A stretch of 16,180 nt of DNA from Deltaproteobacteria bacterium (GTDB lineage: Bacteria > Desulfobacterota > Desulfobacteria > Desulfobacterales > UBA11574): positions 1-16,180 of the forward strand of contig JAFCZV010000015.1 of NCBI GenBank assembly GCA_019314155.1. The letters are read 5' to 3'. A model generated the notes under the pieces. It searched no databases, had not been told where the DNA came from, and saw nothing but the letters and a program-made list of their open reading frames with translations. Of the stretch, positions 6,404 through 13,913 are shown piece by piece; within the stretch, counting starts at the first letter, position 1; every line of letters begins with the position of its first letter. The position numbers and the translations under genes were made by a program.

Positions 6404-7060
6404 TTAAGAGGGTTTGATCATTTTACGGAGAAATTCCACCGTCTCGTCTGGTTCGGGGCGGACGGTGTAATCCGGGTTGACATCGGCCGATCGGACCACG
6501 GAATTTTGGTCGATGACATAGCGTGCCGGCATGGGCAGACACCAGAGACCGTCGGCGTTGGACTTTTCAAGATCGATGCCGAAGGACCGATATACCTTGC
6601 GCAAATCGTCGGGCAGTTCATGGACCAATCCAAAGGTTTTGGCCACTTCATTGCCCGGGTCGCTGAGAATGTCGAAGGTCAAACGATGTTTTTGGATGAA
6701 TTCGCGGTTGAACGTCTCGATCTGGGGTGAAACAGCCACCAGGGTTGCGCCGAGGTCCGTGATGGAGCCCGCGGCCTGCTGCAGAGCTTCCAGCTCCAGG
6801 TTGCAGTACGGTCACCAGGCCCCGCGATAAAAGGTCAACACCATGGGGCCGTGTTTTAAAATGTCTTCAGACCGGACCAGGGTGCCCTCGGCATTCTTGA
6901 GGGTAAAATGGGGCGACGTGTCCCCTGCTTTGACAACGCCGTCCATAATGCCCGAATTCTTCAGGTCCTGCGTGGCACGGTGCATCACTTCGAGGACTTG
7001 GGCCGGCGCCTGTTTTCCCGTTTGGGCGATCAACGCGTCGAGTTTTTCTTTTAAGACCAT
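6404..7060 (-). CDS. Peroxiredoxin-like selenoprotein (UGA-encoded Sec)
   Basis: A thioredoxin-fold peroxiredoxin-like (AhpC/TSA) protein of 218 residues, probably reducing peroxides in the cytoplasm. Standard translation splits it at TGA (6814-6812) into two ORFs, but both lie in one frame and join without a gap. The TGA is codon 83, in FYRGAW-U-PYCNLEL. Relatives with FYRG-W-C-PYC have Cys there, so UGA replaces the catalytic Cys and gives a UxxC redox pair with Cys86. A SECIS-like stem-loop begins six bases after the UGA. The downstream part (VAVSPQIETFNREF, then FDILSDPGNEVAKTFGL) is typical peroxiredoxin. ATG 7060 is chosen because AGGAGG precedes it; the ORF extends upstream without support. 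A sigma70-like promoter lies at 7137-7164. The selenoprotein reading fits better than a nonsense mutation. selA/B/C/D are not in the window. Confidence 0.9.
6779..6806 (-). promoter_or_regulatory. Bacterial SECIS candidate in the peroxiredoxin gene
   Basis: Counting from the UGA on the minus strand, bases 6-10 (CTGCA) pair with 29-33 (TGCAG). After a five-base bulge, 16-20 (GAGCT) pair with 24-28 (AGCTC) around the loop GGA. The apical loop, with G in its first two positions, is 21-23 bases past the UGA, within the spacing usual for SelB-bound bacterial SECIS elements. It is translated as part of the gene (CNLELEALQ). Confidence 0.75.
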
Positions 7061-7136
7061 GGGGATCCTCCTTTCATGTTGATGTCGATTCTTTCGAGAT
7101 AACCCACGAACATCTTTTTCATGAAACATGCTCATT

Positions 7137-7164
7137 AAATTAGGTATTATTCCTGTTCAGTCAA
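7137..7164 (-). promoter_or_regulatory. Sigma70-like promoter for the selenoprotein gene
   Basis: On the minus strand TTGACT (7164-7159), a 16-base spacer and TAATTT (7142-7137) lie about 75 bases upstream of the start codon, oriented toward the gene. Hexamer matches are good at -35 and moderate at -10. No operator is evident. Confidence 0.4.
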
Positions 7165-7230
7165 GTATTTCCGGGTTTTGATTTGCGCTGAAAGCGCTTT
7201 CCTCAACTTCCCCGTTTAATACGGGATAAA

Positions 7231-7276
7231 TAGGCAATTTAGGCATTTTAGGCATTTTAGCTCATTTTAGGCATTT
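7231..7276. repeat. 9-bp tandem repeat overlapping the radical SAM gene 3' end
   Basis: Five consecutive units read TAGGCAATT, TAGGCATTT, TAGGCATTT, TAGCTCATTT and TAGGCATTT. The last fifteen bases overlap the radical SAM coding region, so the final codons (MKCLK and the TGA) come from the repeat. Related units (TAGGCATTT, TAGATCTCTT, TAGATCATTT) occur at 9072-9100, just upstream of the same gene. Confidence 0.75.
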
Positions 7277-9001
7277 CATAAACGATTCCAGTTTGTCGTG
7301 ATAGTCGGATGCGGTTTTAAAATCGTTCAGTGCATGGTAGCAGTGGATGATCATCTCCAGGGCCTGGGGGGAATTCTGAAATTTCAGAAGATAAGACAGG
7401 GCGGTTTCAAAGGACCCCAAATTCATGTGACTGACCGAAAGGCACAGGTTGATCTGCTCGTTGCGGGGAAAGTGCTCGATTCCTTCAGAGAGGATTTTGA
7501 TTGATTCAGGGTAGGCGTTCTGCTTTTGATATTGTATACCCAGTCCCAGGTAAGCCCGGGGGTGGGGGTGATATTTTAACGCGGTGATGTACAATTTTTC
7601 GGCGATCCTGCCTTTGTCCGGAATGGCGTCGTTGTCAGCATAATCCCCCTGGTCGAAGGTCATCCCGAGCCTGGAACAAAAATCGGAATGGAGGGGATAA
7701 AATTCTTTTTTGTCGACAAGGGCGACGACATCGACAATTCCGGGGATGAGTTCATGGTATCGCCGCCGCAATTGTTCCCCGAATGACCGGACGTTTTCTT
7801 CGGATAGTTTGGAATCGGTTTCAAAATATTTGATATCTTCGATTCTGTTCAACCAGATATCGTCGGTTACGTTGGCATTTTTCTTGTATTCCTCATAGAG
7901 TGCGGTCCCGGGAAATAGAGACAGAACAAAAAAATGGATGACCAGGGGTTTGATGGTTTCGATGAGATTAAGGGTCTCTCCAATGGTCTTAGGGCTTTCT
8001 CCGGGACAGCCGTAGATGAAATAGGCCCGGGGGAGGATGCCGTATTTTACGGTCATGGCAAACGCCTTTTCCACTTGGGCATCCGTAACCTTCTTGTTCA
8101 GGAAATTTCGAATTTTTTTGGAGCCGCTCTCCACGCCGTAGCTGATTTGAATGCAGCCCGCCTTTCTCATCCAAAAGAGGATCTCTTCGCTCATGTAGTT
8201 GACCCGGGATATGGCCACCCACGAGATGTTTAGTTTTTTCTCGAGAATTTTTTTACAGATTTGGACTACCATTTTTTTGTTCACGCTGAAGGTGTCGTCC
8301 GAAAAATAGAAAAAATTGATGCCCTTATTATAGAGGCGTTCCAGTTCATTCACAAAGTAATCCGGGCTGTGAAATCGGATCTTTGGCCCCCAAAATTTCG
8401 GGGACCCACAGAATGTGCATTTCCCCGGGCAGCCCCGGGTCAGCGACAGGTGCTGATACTCAAAATATTTTGAAGGAACCGGCAGACTATCCAAATCATG
8501 AATCGGTTCGGCAGGTTCTGTCCGGACCGCTCGGCCGTCTTTTCTGAACGCAATGCCTTTGATGCGGATAATCGGCTGTTTTTCATCGCTTTGGATCCAT
8601 TTGACGAGATTTAAAAACGTATATTCGCCCTCGCCGATAACCACAAAATCGATTTCCGAAAAATGGGTCAAAAAATGCTCCCACAAAAAAGTGGGGGCAA
8701 CGCCGCCGAAAACGATTTTTACGCCCGGATCGATCCGTTTGGCAATCCTGGCGATGTCGATGCCGCCCCAGCGGTTGGCCTGAAGAATGGAAAATCCGAT
8801 GACATCGGGCTTTTTTTCCCCCAGGACCCTTTCGATCTCTTGGGGGGTTTCATTGATGCTGCACCAGTTTAATATCTCGACATCGTAATGGTTTTCTTTT
8901 AAGACGGCACCGATGTAGTAGATGCCGATGGGCGGGACCGTCACATCTTCGGTGCGGGTTCTTTTTTCCAGCCAGTATGGATAGATGAGGAGTATTTTCA
9001 T
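7262..9001 (-). CDS. B12-binding radical SAM protein with C-terminal TPR-like domain
   Basis: The 579-residue protein starts with a cobalamin-binding-type Rossmann domain (about 1-140; ILLIYPYW, PPIGIYYIGAVL, DVIGFS, IVFGG, VVIGEGE). A radical SAM core follows (about 180-400) with the cluster motif CPGKCTFC: Cys191, Cys195 and Cys198 bind a 4Fe-4S cluster. YGVESGSKKIRNFLNKK and FIYGCPGES are typical of this superfamily. The last 100 residues are helical repeats of TPR type (AYLGLGIQYQKQNAYPESIK and following), not part of the standard architecture. Substrate unknown; class members carry out methylations and rearrangements. No DxHxxG B12 motif is seen, as is common in this subgroup. It appears monocistronic. 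The ribosome site is weak. The C-terminus ends within a tandem repeat, so the original end may have been altered. Confidence 0.88.
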   Translation of the reverse strand: MKILLIYPYWLEKRTRTEDVTVPPIGIYYIGAVLKENHYDVEILNWCSINETPQEIERVLGEKKPDVIGFSILQANRWGGIDIARIAKRIDPGVKIVFGGVAPTFLWEHFLTHFSEIDFVVIGEGEYTFLNLVKWIQSDEKQPIIRIKGIAFRKDGRAVRTEPAEPIHDLDSLPVPSKYFEYQHLSLTRGCPGKCTFCGSPKFWGPKIRFHSPDYFVNELERLYNKGINFFYFSDDTFSVNKKMVVQICKKILEKKLNISWVAISRVNYMSEEILFWMRKAGCIQISYGVESGSKKIRNFLNKKVTDAQVEKAFAMTVKYGILPRAYFIYGCPGESPKTIGETLNLIETIKPLVIHFFVLSLFPGTALYEEYKKNANVTDDIWLNRIEDIKYFETDSKLSEENVRSFGEQLRRRYHELIPGIVDVVALVDKKEFYPLHSDFCSRLGMTFDQGDYADNDAIPDKGRIAEKLYITALKYHPHPRAYLGLGIQYQKQNAYPESIKILSEGIEHFPRNEQINLCLSVSHMNLGSFETALSYLLKFQNSPQALEMIIHCYHALNDFKTASDYHDKLESFMKCLK

Positions 9002-9020
9002 TTTTTAACGGTCGGTATCC

Positions 9021-9049
9021 TTGCAAAAAAAATGAATCGATTTTATAAT
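9021..9049 (+). promoter_or_regulatory. Sigma70-like promoter, probably for the nitroreductase
   Basis: TTGCAA (9021-9026), a 17-base spacer and a perfect TATAAT (9044-9049) face the nitroreductase gene, with about 130 bases of leader. The region is the shared upstream space between the minus-strand radical SAM gene and the plus-strand nitroreductase. A second TATAAA (9164-9169) closer to the gene is an alternative -10. Confidence 0.45.
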
Positions 9050-9071
9050 CCGGTTTTTTATTTTAAAACGT

Positions 9072-9100
9072 TAGGCATTTTAGATCTCTTTAGATCATTT
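9072..9100. repeat. Short TAGGCATTT-type tandem repeat
   Basis: Three imperfect 9-10 bp units, TAGGCATTT, TAGATCTCTT and TAGATCATTT, are of the same kind as the array at 7231-7276. The two arrays lie on either side of the radical SAM gene. Confidence 0.5.
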
Positions 9101-9186
9101 CGCACTTTTTATAAGTTATGAAATTTTTTGCCGTAAAAAGCAAAGATTTTCCAACCAAGGAACTATAAAATAGGGGAGAATAATTT

Positions 9187-9714
9187 ATGTTTTTATCTCT
9201 GGTTCAAAAACGTCGAAGCATCCGTAGATATCTGGATAAACCTGTAGAGTCCGAGAAAATCGACCGGCTCGTGGAAGCAGCTCTCCGTTCACCGTCGTCA
9301 CGGGGATTCAACCCCTGGGAGTTTGTGGTGGTGACCGATGGCGGTTTGCTGGAAAAACTTTCAAAGGCCAAACCTCACGGTGCATCATTTCTAAAAAATG
9401 CACCGCTGGGAATCGTTGTCTGCGCGGATCCTGAAAAATGCGACGTGTGGATCGAGGATGCGTCCATCGCTTCCATAATCCTTCACCTGGCAGCAGAATC
9501 CCTGGGCCTCGGAAGCTGCTGGATTCAGATCAGAAAAAGAATGCACGATCAGACCCGAACAGCCGAGGCGTATATCCGTGAGGTTGTAAATATTCCGGAG
9601 AATTTAAATGTAGAATCCATCATTGCCATCGGATATCCCGGGGAACAAAAGCCATCCCACCCCAAGGAATCCCTGCAATATGAAAAAGTGTGTTACGATT
9701 ATTACGGCAAATGA
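9187..9714 (+). CDS. Nitroreductase family protein
   Basis: This 175-residue protein belongs to the FMN-dependent nitroreductase superfamily. KRRSIRRYLDKPV (8-20) provides the Arg residues that contact the FMN phosphate, and SPSSRGFNPWEFVVV (35-49) is the second flavin-binding block. LAAESLGLGSCWI (about 101-113) is the conserved helix. IIAIGYPGEQK near the end is the usual terminal strand and loop, after which the protein ends with KVCYDYYGK. The length matches short-form members. GGGGAG about nine bases before ATG 9187 supports the start. The physiological substrate is unknown; family members reduce nitro compounds, quinones or flavins with NAD(P)H. It stands 108 bases before the methionine aminopeptidase gene, which has its own promoter. 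Confidence 0.9.
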   Translation: MFLSLVQKRRSIRRYLDKPVESEKIDRLVEAALRSPSSRGFNPWEFVVVTDGGLLEKLSKAKPHGASFLKNAPLGIVVCADPEKCDVWIEDASIASIILHLAAESLGLGSCWIQIRKRMHDQTRTAEAYIREVVNIPENLNVESIIAIGYPGEQKPSHPKESLQYEKVCYDYYGK

Positions 9715-9767
9715 TGGAACCGAACCTGCAAGAAATGCCGATTAGTCCCCGTAACTTAGGATAAAAA

Positions 9768-9796
9768 TTGACATAAACTGAAATCCCGTATATCAA
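9768..9796 (+). promoter_or_regulatory. Sigma70-like promoter for the map operon
   Basis: A perfect -35 TTGACA (9768-9773), a 17-base spacer and TATCAA (9791-9796, four of six matches) place transcription start about 20 bases before the ATG at 9823. Confidence 0.5.
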
Positions 9797-9822
9797 CCCT
9801 ATAGTTTGGGATATAAAAAATA

Positions 9823-10710
9823 ATGAAAAATAAGACTCTCAAGGTCAAGCGGAACGATCCGTGCCCCTGTGGAAGCGGGCTCAAATACAAGAAGTGCTGT
9901 CTGGGAAAGAAAGCATCTGATCCGAAAAACCTCAAGGCAGAATACGCTAAAAAATACAGGATTCAGGTCAAAAAGCCGGCGGATATCGAAGGTATCAAAA
10001 GGGCCGGCCGCCTGGCTTTGGACGTGCTCGATCGGGTGGCGTCTGAAATCCGGCCGGGATTGGTCACCGATCATATCAACACTCTTGTGCACGAATTTAC
10101 ACAAGAGCGCGGCGGCGTCTCGGCGCCGCTGAACTATCGGGGGTTTCCGAAAAGTGTTTGTGTTTCCATTAACGAAGTGATCTGTCATGGCATCCCCGGG
10201 GAAAGGGTCTTGCAAGACGGGGATATCGTCAATGTCGACGTCACCCCCATACTCGACGGCTATTATGCCGACGTCAGCAAAACCTTTTTCGTGGGAACAC
10301 CCGGCCCCGAAGCCAAGAAGATCGTTGAGGTGGCCAAAAAGAGCCTCACCATGGGAATGTCCATGGCCAGACCCGGAAACACCGTGGGCGATATTGGATG
10401 GGCCATTCAAAAATATGCCGAAAAACAGGGATGTTCGGTGGTCAGGGAGTTTGTCGGGCATGGTGTCGGGCTTGAATTCCACGAGCCGCCCCAGATTCCG
10501 CATTTCGGCAGAAAAGGAGAAGGCATCCGTCTGATTCCGGGCATGGTTTTTACCATTGAACCGATGATCAACCTGGGTAAAAAGGAGCTGGTTATACTCG
10601 ACGATCAGTGGACGGCGGTGACAAAAGACGGTTCCCTTTCCGCTCAGTTCGAACAAACCATTCTGATCACCGACAATGGGTTTGAAAGCCTTACGCCGTA
10701 CGATGTGTAG
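9823..10710 (+). CDS. map: Methionine aminopeptidase with SEC-C zinc motif
   Basis: MetAP removes the N-terminal methionine from new proteins. The 295-residue product has an N-terminal SEC-C motif (residues 11-28, Cys14, Cys16, Cys25, Cys26: CPCGSGLKYKKCC), which binds zinc and is linked in other proteins to ribosome or SecB contact. The pita-bread catalytic domain follows. The five metal ligands are all present: Asp139 (NVDVT), Asp150 (YADVSK), His213 (GHGVG), Glu246 (TIEPM) and Glu277 (FEQTI), with His122 as the conserved substrate His. This is the bacterial type I form with the extra N-terminal tag. The ribosome site before ATG 9823 is weak, but the Cys motif needs this start. It leads a probable operon with the GDPD and HAD/AIRS genes (gaps 59 and 39 bases). 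Confidence 0.95.
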   Translation: MKNKTLKVKRNDPCPCGSGLKYKKCCLGKKASDPKNLKAEYAKKYRIQVKKPADIEGIKRAGRLALDVLDRVASEIRPGLVTDHINTLVHEFTQERGGVSAPLNYRGFPKSVCVSINEVICHGIPGERVLQDGDIVNVDVTPILDGYYADVSKTFFVGTPGPEAKKIVEVAKKSLTMGMSMARPGNTVGDIGWAIQKYAEKQGCSVVREFVGHGVGLEFHEPPQIPHFGRKGEGIRLIPGMVFTIEPMINLGKKELVILDDQWTAVTKDGSLSAQFEQTILITDNGFESLTPYDV

Positions 10711-10769
10711 CCCGTCTTTGACCAGGACCATCCAATCCCTGAAAAATTCGAGACGTTCAGGATGTCATT

Positions 10770-11510
10770 GTGGATCGAACACACCATTTCCCCAAAATAA
10801 TATCCCATCGCGGGGATTGCCGCCGGCACATTGAAAATACCATTCCTGCGCTGAAGGCTGCCAAGGATGAAAACGTCGAGATGATCGAAATGGACGTTCA
10901 CGAAACCGGCGACGGCCGGTTTATCGTTTATCATGACGAGTGCCTCAGCCCGGATACGCCGCCCTGGAGAAACTTGACGTATTCCCAGGTTCAAGCCGTC
11001 ACCGGCCATGATGATCGGGCACCGTTGTTGTCGGATTGTCTTGCAGCGATCCGGTCTGTTCCGGTAAATATTGAAATCAAACATATCCGGAAAGCGGATA
11101 ATTTTTCGAAAGAACTGGACGCATCGCCGATTTCAGAGGGGAGTGTGGTTTCCAGCTCCCATATCAACCTGCTGGAGCGCCTGCACCTGGGCGGCCTTGG
11201 GCTGCCGCTGATGCTGATTATTTCCATTTCAAGGCAGCGGACCCTAAAAGAGAATATGAGAAACGTCGTATGGTGCATCTTTCCCAGGCTGGTGCCGGGA
11301 TTTTTGGACGGGGCGGCCGTGCATCATAAACTTCTGCGAAAAACATTCCTCAGCAGCATGCAGCGGCGCGGCGGGAGTGTGTTTGTCTGGACCGTCGATG
11401 ACCGGAAGGATATGGAGAAATTTATTGCCTGGAAAGTGGACGGCATCATTTCAAATTATCCCCATCGGCTGCAAGCGCTTATACATCGGTCTGCACCTTC
11501 AGAAACCTGA
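10770..11510 (+). CDS. Glycerophosphodiester phosphodiesterase family protein
   Basis: GDPD enzymes cleave glycerophosphodiesters to glycerol-3-phosphate and an alcohol. The 246-residue product has the family landmarks in order: HRG (13-15), ENTIPA (22-27), EMDVHET with Glu40 and Asp42 as metal ligands, VYHDE with His55 as the second catalytic His, NIEIKH in the middle, WTVDD near the C-terminus and DGIISNYP at the end. No signal peptide is visible, so a cytoplasmic location is likely. The start is GTG 10770, with AGGA about seven bases upstream; the nearby ATG 10762 is out of frame. The segment between NIEIKH and WTVDD is somewhat diverged. It is the middle gene of a probable three-gene operon. 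Confidence 0.88.
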   Translation: MDRTHHFPKIISHRGDCRRHIENTIPALKAAKDENVEMIEMDVHETGDGRFIVYHDECLSPDTPPWRNLTYSQVQAVTGHDDRAPLLSDCLAAIRSVPVNIEIKHIRKADNFSKELDASPISEGSVVSSSHINLLERLHLGGLGLPLMLIISISRQRTLKENMRNVVWCIFPRLVPGFLDGAAVHHKLLRKTFLSSMQRRGGSVFVWTVDDRKDMEKFIAWKVDGIISNYPHRLQALIHRSAPSET

Positions 11511-11549
11511 TGAATTCTTCATGAAAAATTGGGGCCGAGGAAAGAAACA

Positions 11550-13166
11550 ATGATCGATAGATCCTACGTTATAAAAGCCGTGCTGTTCGATTTCGACGGC
11601 ACCCTGAGCAAACCCGGAACTCTGGATTTTCCCCGTTTAAAAAAGGATATCGGCTGCCCGCCGGATGTCCCTGTTTTAGAGTTTATCGACAGTCTTCCCA
11701 CCCGGTTCCAGCGCGAAACGTCCCTTTCAGTGCTGGAACAGTTTGAAATGGAGGGTGCCGTTCATTCGGAACCCAACCCCGGCGCAGAGGACTTGATCGC
11801 GTATCTTCGATCCAAGGGGATCGGAATGGGAATCATCACCCGAAATCGTCTCTCGTGCATCGAACGCGCACTGCAAAATTTTAACGCCCTGGACATTTCA
11901 GATTTTGACGTCGTCGTTTCCAGGGAAACACCGGTGGATATAAAGCCCAGCGGTCAAGGTATCCTGCTGGCCGCCCGAACCCTGAATGTGGACATCAAGA
12001 AGGTTCTGATGGTGGGTGACTACATTTTCGACATCCAGGCCGGACAGGCGGCAGGATGCATAACCGCGCTTCTGGACGACGGCACCGTATCCGGATCCCC
12101 GAAGATCCACAGCGACTTCAGGGCCTCGGACCTGGAGGAGATCAAAAATATTATCCGGCTGGGGCTGCCCCTTCCCATGGGGAAATTGCCCAATGATCTC
12201 CTTGAAAAATTCCTCCGTCGATTCAATTTCCACGATCCATCGGTTCTGATCCGTGCCGGCGTGGGGGAAGACACCACTGCGGTGGATATCGATGAAGAGG
12301 AAATCCTTGTTATTAAATCGGATCCCATAACCTTTGCCACTGATCACGTGGGGCATTATGCGGTGCTTGTCAACGCCAACGATATCGCCACTTCAGGAGC
12401 CACGCCCCGGTGGCTTTTGACCACGCTTCTGTTTCCATCCGGCGTTGTGCCGTCGGCAGTTCGAAAGATCATGCATGAGCTTGAATCGGTTTCCCGGAAG
12501 TGGAATATTTCCTTGTGCGGCGGGCACACGGAAATCACCGATGCCGTCACAAGACCCGTAATTATAGGCATGCTGGCCGGAACCGTTGCAAAGAGGGATC
12601 TCGTCGACAAACGCAACATTCAGCCGGGGGACAGCGTGCTGCTGACCAAGGCCGTTGCCGTGGAAGGAACGGCCATCATTGCCAGGGAGTTCGGTGACCG
12701 GCTGGCAACCCTGGGAATGTCGAAAACCGAGATCGAAACATGCAGGCAGTTTCTTTCTTCCATCGGCATTTTGGAGGAAGCCAAAATCGCCGGAAGCTTC
12801 AAGGGAGTGAGCGGCATGCATGACATTACCGAGGGCGGTTTGGCCACGGCACTTTTAGAATTGAGCATTGCCGGAGAACATCGGATCCGGGTAGAGATGG
12901 ACAGGATTCCGGTCTTTCCTCAAACCCGAAAGATATGCCGCTTGCTTCAGATCGACCCCATGGGGCTGATCGGATCCGGCAGCCTTCTCATCTCCTGTCG
13001 CGGGAATATTGCCGAGCCCCTTATGGCAGGGATTCGAGACGCCGGAATCGATGTCACCCGTATCGGCGAGGTGATTGACCCCGGTCGCGGCATCGACGCC
13101 GTGGACCCGGAAGGGCCGGTGCCGTGGCCCAGCTTTGAGGTGGATGAAATAACGCGTCTGTTCTGA
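11550..13166 (+). CDS. HAD hydrolase fused to AIR-synthase-like (HypE-type) domain
   Basis: A 538-residue two-domain protein. Residues 1-205 are a HAD phosphatase: FDFDGTL (nucleophile Asp14, Asp16), IITRN (motif II, Thr97), IKPSG (Lys132) and VGDYIFDIQAG (Asp157, Asp161). Residues 210-538 belong to the PurM/HypE/SelD/ThiL (AIR synthase) ATP-binding superfamily: GVGEDTTAVDI (237-247), DHVGHYAVLVNANDIATSGA (265-284), GGHTE (324-328) and HDITEGGLATAL (424-435). HypE's C-terminal Cys-ending tail is absent, and so is the N-terminal Cys/Sec loop of SelD, so neither carbamoyl dehydration nor selenophosphate synthesis is implied. The fusion suggests a phosphorylated intermediate made by one half and dephosphorylated by the other; that is inference. 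ATG 11550 is chosen because GAGGAAAG precedes it, seven codons inside the longest ORF. Confidence 0.85.
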   Translation: MIDRSYVIKAVLFDFDGTLSKPGTLDFPRLKKDIGCPPDVPVLEFIDSLPTRFQRETSLSVLEQFEMEGAVHSEPNPGAEDLIAYLRSKGIGMGIITRNRLSCIERALQNFNALDISDFDVVVSRETPVDIKPSGQGILLAARTLNVDIKKVLMVGDYIFDIQAGQAAGCITALLDDGTVSGSPKIHSDFRASDLEEIKNIIRLGLPLPMGKLPNDLLEKFLRRFNFHDPSVLIRAGVGEDTTAVDIDEEEILVIKSDPITFATDHVGHYAVLVNANDIATSGATPRWLLTTLLFPSGVVPSAVRKIMHELESVSRKWNISLCGGHTEITDAVTRPVIIGMLAGTVAKRDLVDKRNIQPGDSVLLTKAVAVEGTAIIAREFGDRLATLGMSKTEIETCRQFLSSIGILEEAKIAGSFKGVSGMHDITEGGLATALLELSIAGEHRIRVEMDRIPVFPQTRKICRLLQIDPMGLIGSGSLLISCRGNIAEPLMAGIRDAGIDVTRIGEVIDPGRGIDAVDPEGPVPWPSFEVDEITRLF

Positions 13167-13182
13167 ATGAGTTATTGAAATT

Positions 13183-13331
13183 GGTTCTTCTCCAATTTTG
13201 GTGGAGAAGAGGGTCCAAGGGTCCAAACTTTCAACTCTTTGTAATTCTTTAGCATTTTTATCCGTCTGTTTTGTGGCGGGTCACTCGAACCCTTGAACCC
13301 TTTGAGATCACACCTGCTCAATTGGAGATGA
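13183..13331. mobile_element. S23-carrying dispersed element, copy 2 (deleted)
   Basis: Bases 13183-13226 match the left end of copy 1 (4783-4826) with two mismatches, including the hairpin TCTTCTCCA...TGGAGAAGA. The sequence then jumps to the part matching 5058-5086. On the minus strand only MLKNYKELKVW of the S23 gene remains before it runs into the GGACCCTTGGACCC repeat. About 230 bases of copy 1 are missing. A short unrelated insertion (about 13256-13282) precedes the right end, which matches CACTCGAACCCTTGAA through AATTGGAGATGA. It occupies the gap between the HAD/AIRS gene and the asparaginase-like gene, and its left-end hairpin may double as their operon terminator. Confidence 0.7.
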
Positions 13332-13357
13332 TCCTAAAATTTAAAAGGATCTGTGCG

Positions 13358-13855
13358 ATGAAAATAAAGATTTTTACGGTGGGCGGGACCATCGACAAGG
13401 TGTACTTTGACCGGAAAAGCACCTATGAAGTGGGAGAACCTAAAATCGGGGAGATATTGCAGGAAGCGAATGTAAACCTTGCGTACGAAATATCTTCCCT
13501 ATTGCACAAGGACAGTCTCGATATGACCGATGAAGACCGCCGGTTTATTTTCGACGGGGTTGCATCGGATGAACATCGAAGAATTGTATTAACCCACGGA
13601 ACAGATACCATGATTCAAACCGCCAAACAGCTGAAAACCATTCCCGACAAAGTCATGGTGCTCACCGGGGCTATGGAACCGGCCAGGTTTAAATACAGCG
13701 ATGCTGCGTTTAACATCGGTTGTGCGATTGTTGCGGTCCAGATACTCGATCCGGGTGTGTATATCGCCATGAACGGCCGGATTTTCGACCCGGACAGGAT
13801 CCGGAAAAATAGTAAGCAGAATTGGTTCGAAGAAGTTTCAAAAAATTCAGGTTAG
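13358..13855 (+). CDS. Single-domain asparaginase-like protein
   Basis: The 165-residue product matches the N-terminal domain of type I/II L-asparaginases: GGTID with the nucleophile Thr11, DSLDMTDED (52-60) in the substrate-loop region, and THGTDTM (79-85) with Thr82 and Asp83 corresponding to the second catalytic triad. LTGAMEPARF and FNIGCAI follow. The C-terminal domain of the usual 330-residue enzyme is absent, yet the ORF ends cleanly after FDPDRIRKN, so this looks like a naturally short form rather than a fragment. Whether it hydrolyses asparagine is unknown. ATG 13358 has AAAGGA upstream at a suitable distance; the longer ORF start at 13271 lies inside the repeat element and is rejected. 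Its stop overlaps the position where the neighbouring exoribonuclease gene should have ended. Confidence 0.85.
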   Translation: MKIKIFTVGGTIDKVYFDRKSTYEVGEPKIGEILQEANVNLAYEISSLLHKDSLDMTDEDRRFIFDGVASDEHRRIVLTHGTDTMIQTAKQLKTIPDKVMVLTGAMEPARFKYSDAAFNIGCAIVAVQILDPGVYIAMNGRIFDPDRIRKNSKQNWFEEVSKNSG

Positions 13856-13913
13856 CCCATAAATACGGACAAGACGTCCTTTCTTGCATTGACATGTTGT
13901 ATGGTCACCTGGA

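Noticed and set aside
6404..6739. Separate short peroxiredoxin fragment starting at GTG 6739
   Set aside because: It is the downstream part of the selenoprotein; the frame is continuous with 7060-6815 across the UGA, and no ribosome site precedes the GTG.
9799..10731. 310-codon minus-strand ORF opposite the methionine aminopeptidase gene
   Set aside because: Antisense frame of a gene with all five metal ligands and the SEC-C motif; no recognisable domain of its own.
11550..13166. Selenophosphate synthetase (selD) to serve the nearby selenoprotein
   Set aside because: The AIRS half lacks the N-terminal Cys/Sec-containing loop of SelD and is fused to a HAD domain; it is only a superfamily relative.
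13271..13357. N-terminal extension of the asparaginase-like protein
   Set aside because: The extra codons lie in the S23 element's right end; a ribosome site and the conserved MKIKIFTVGGTID opening place the start at 13358.
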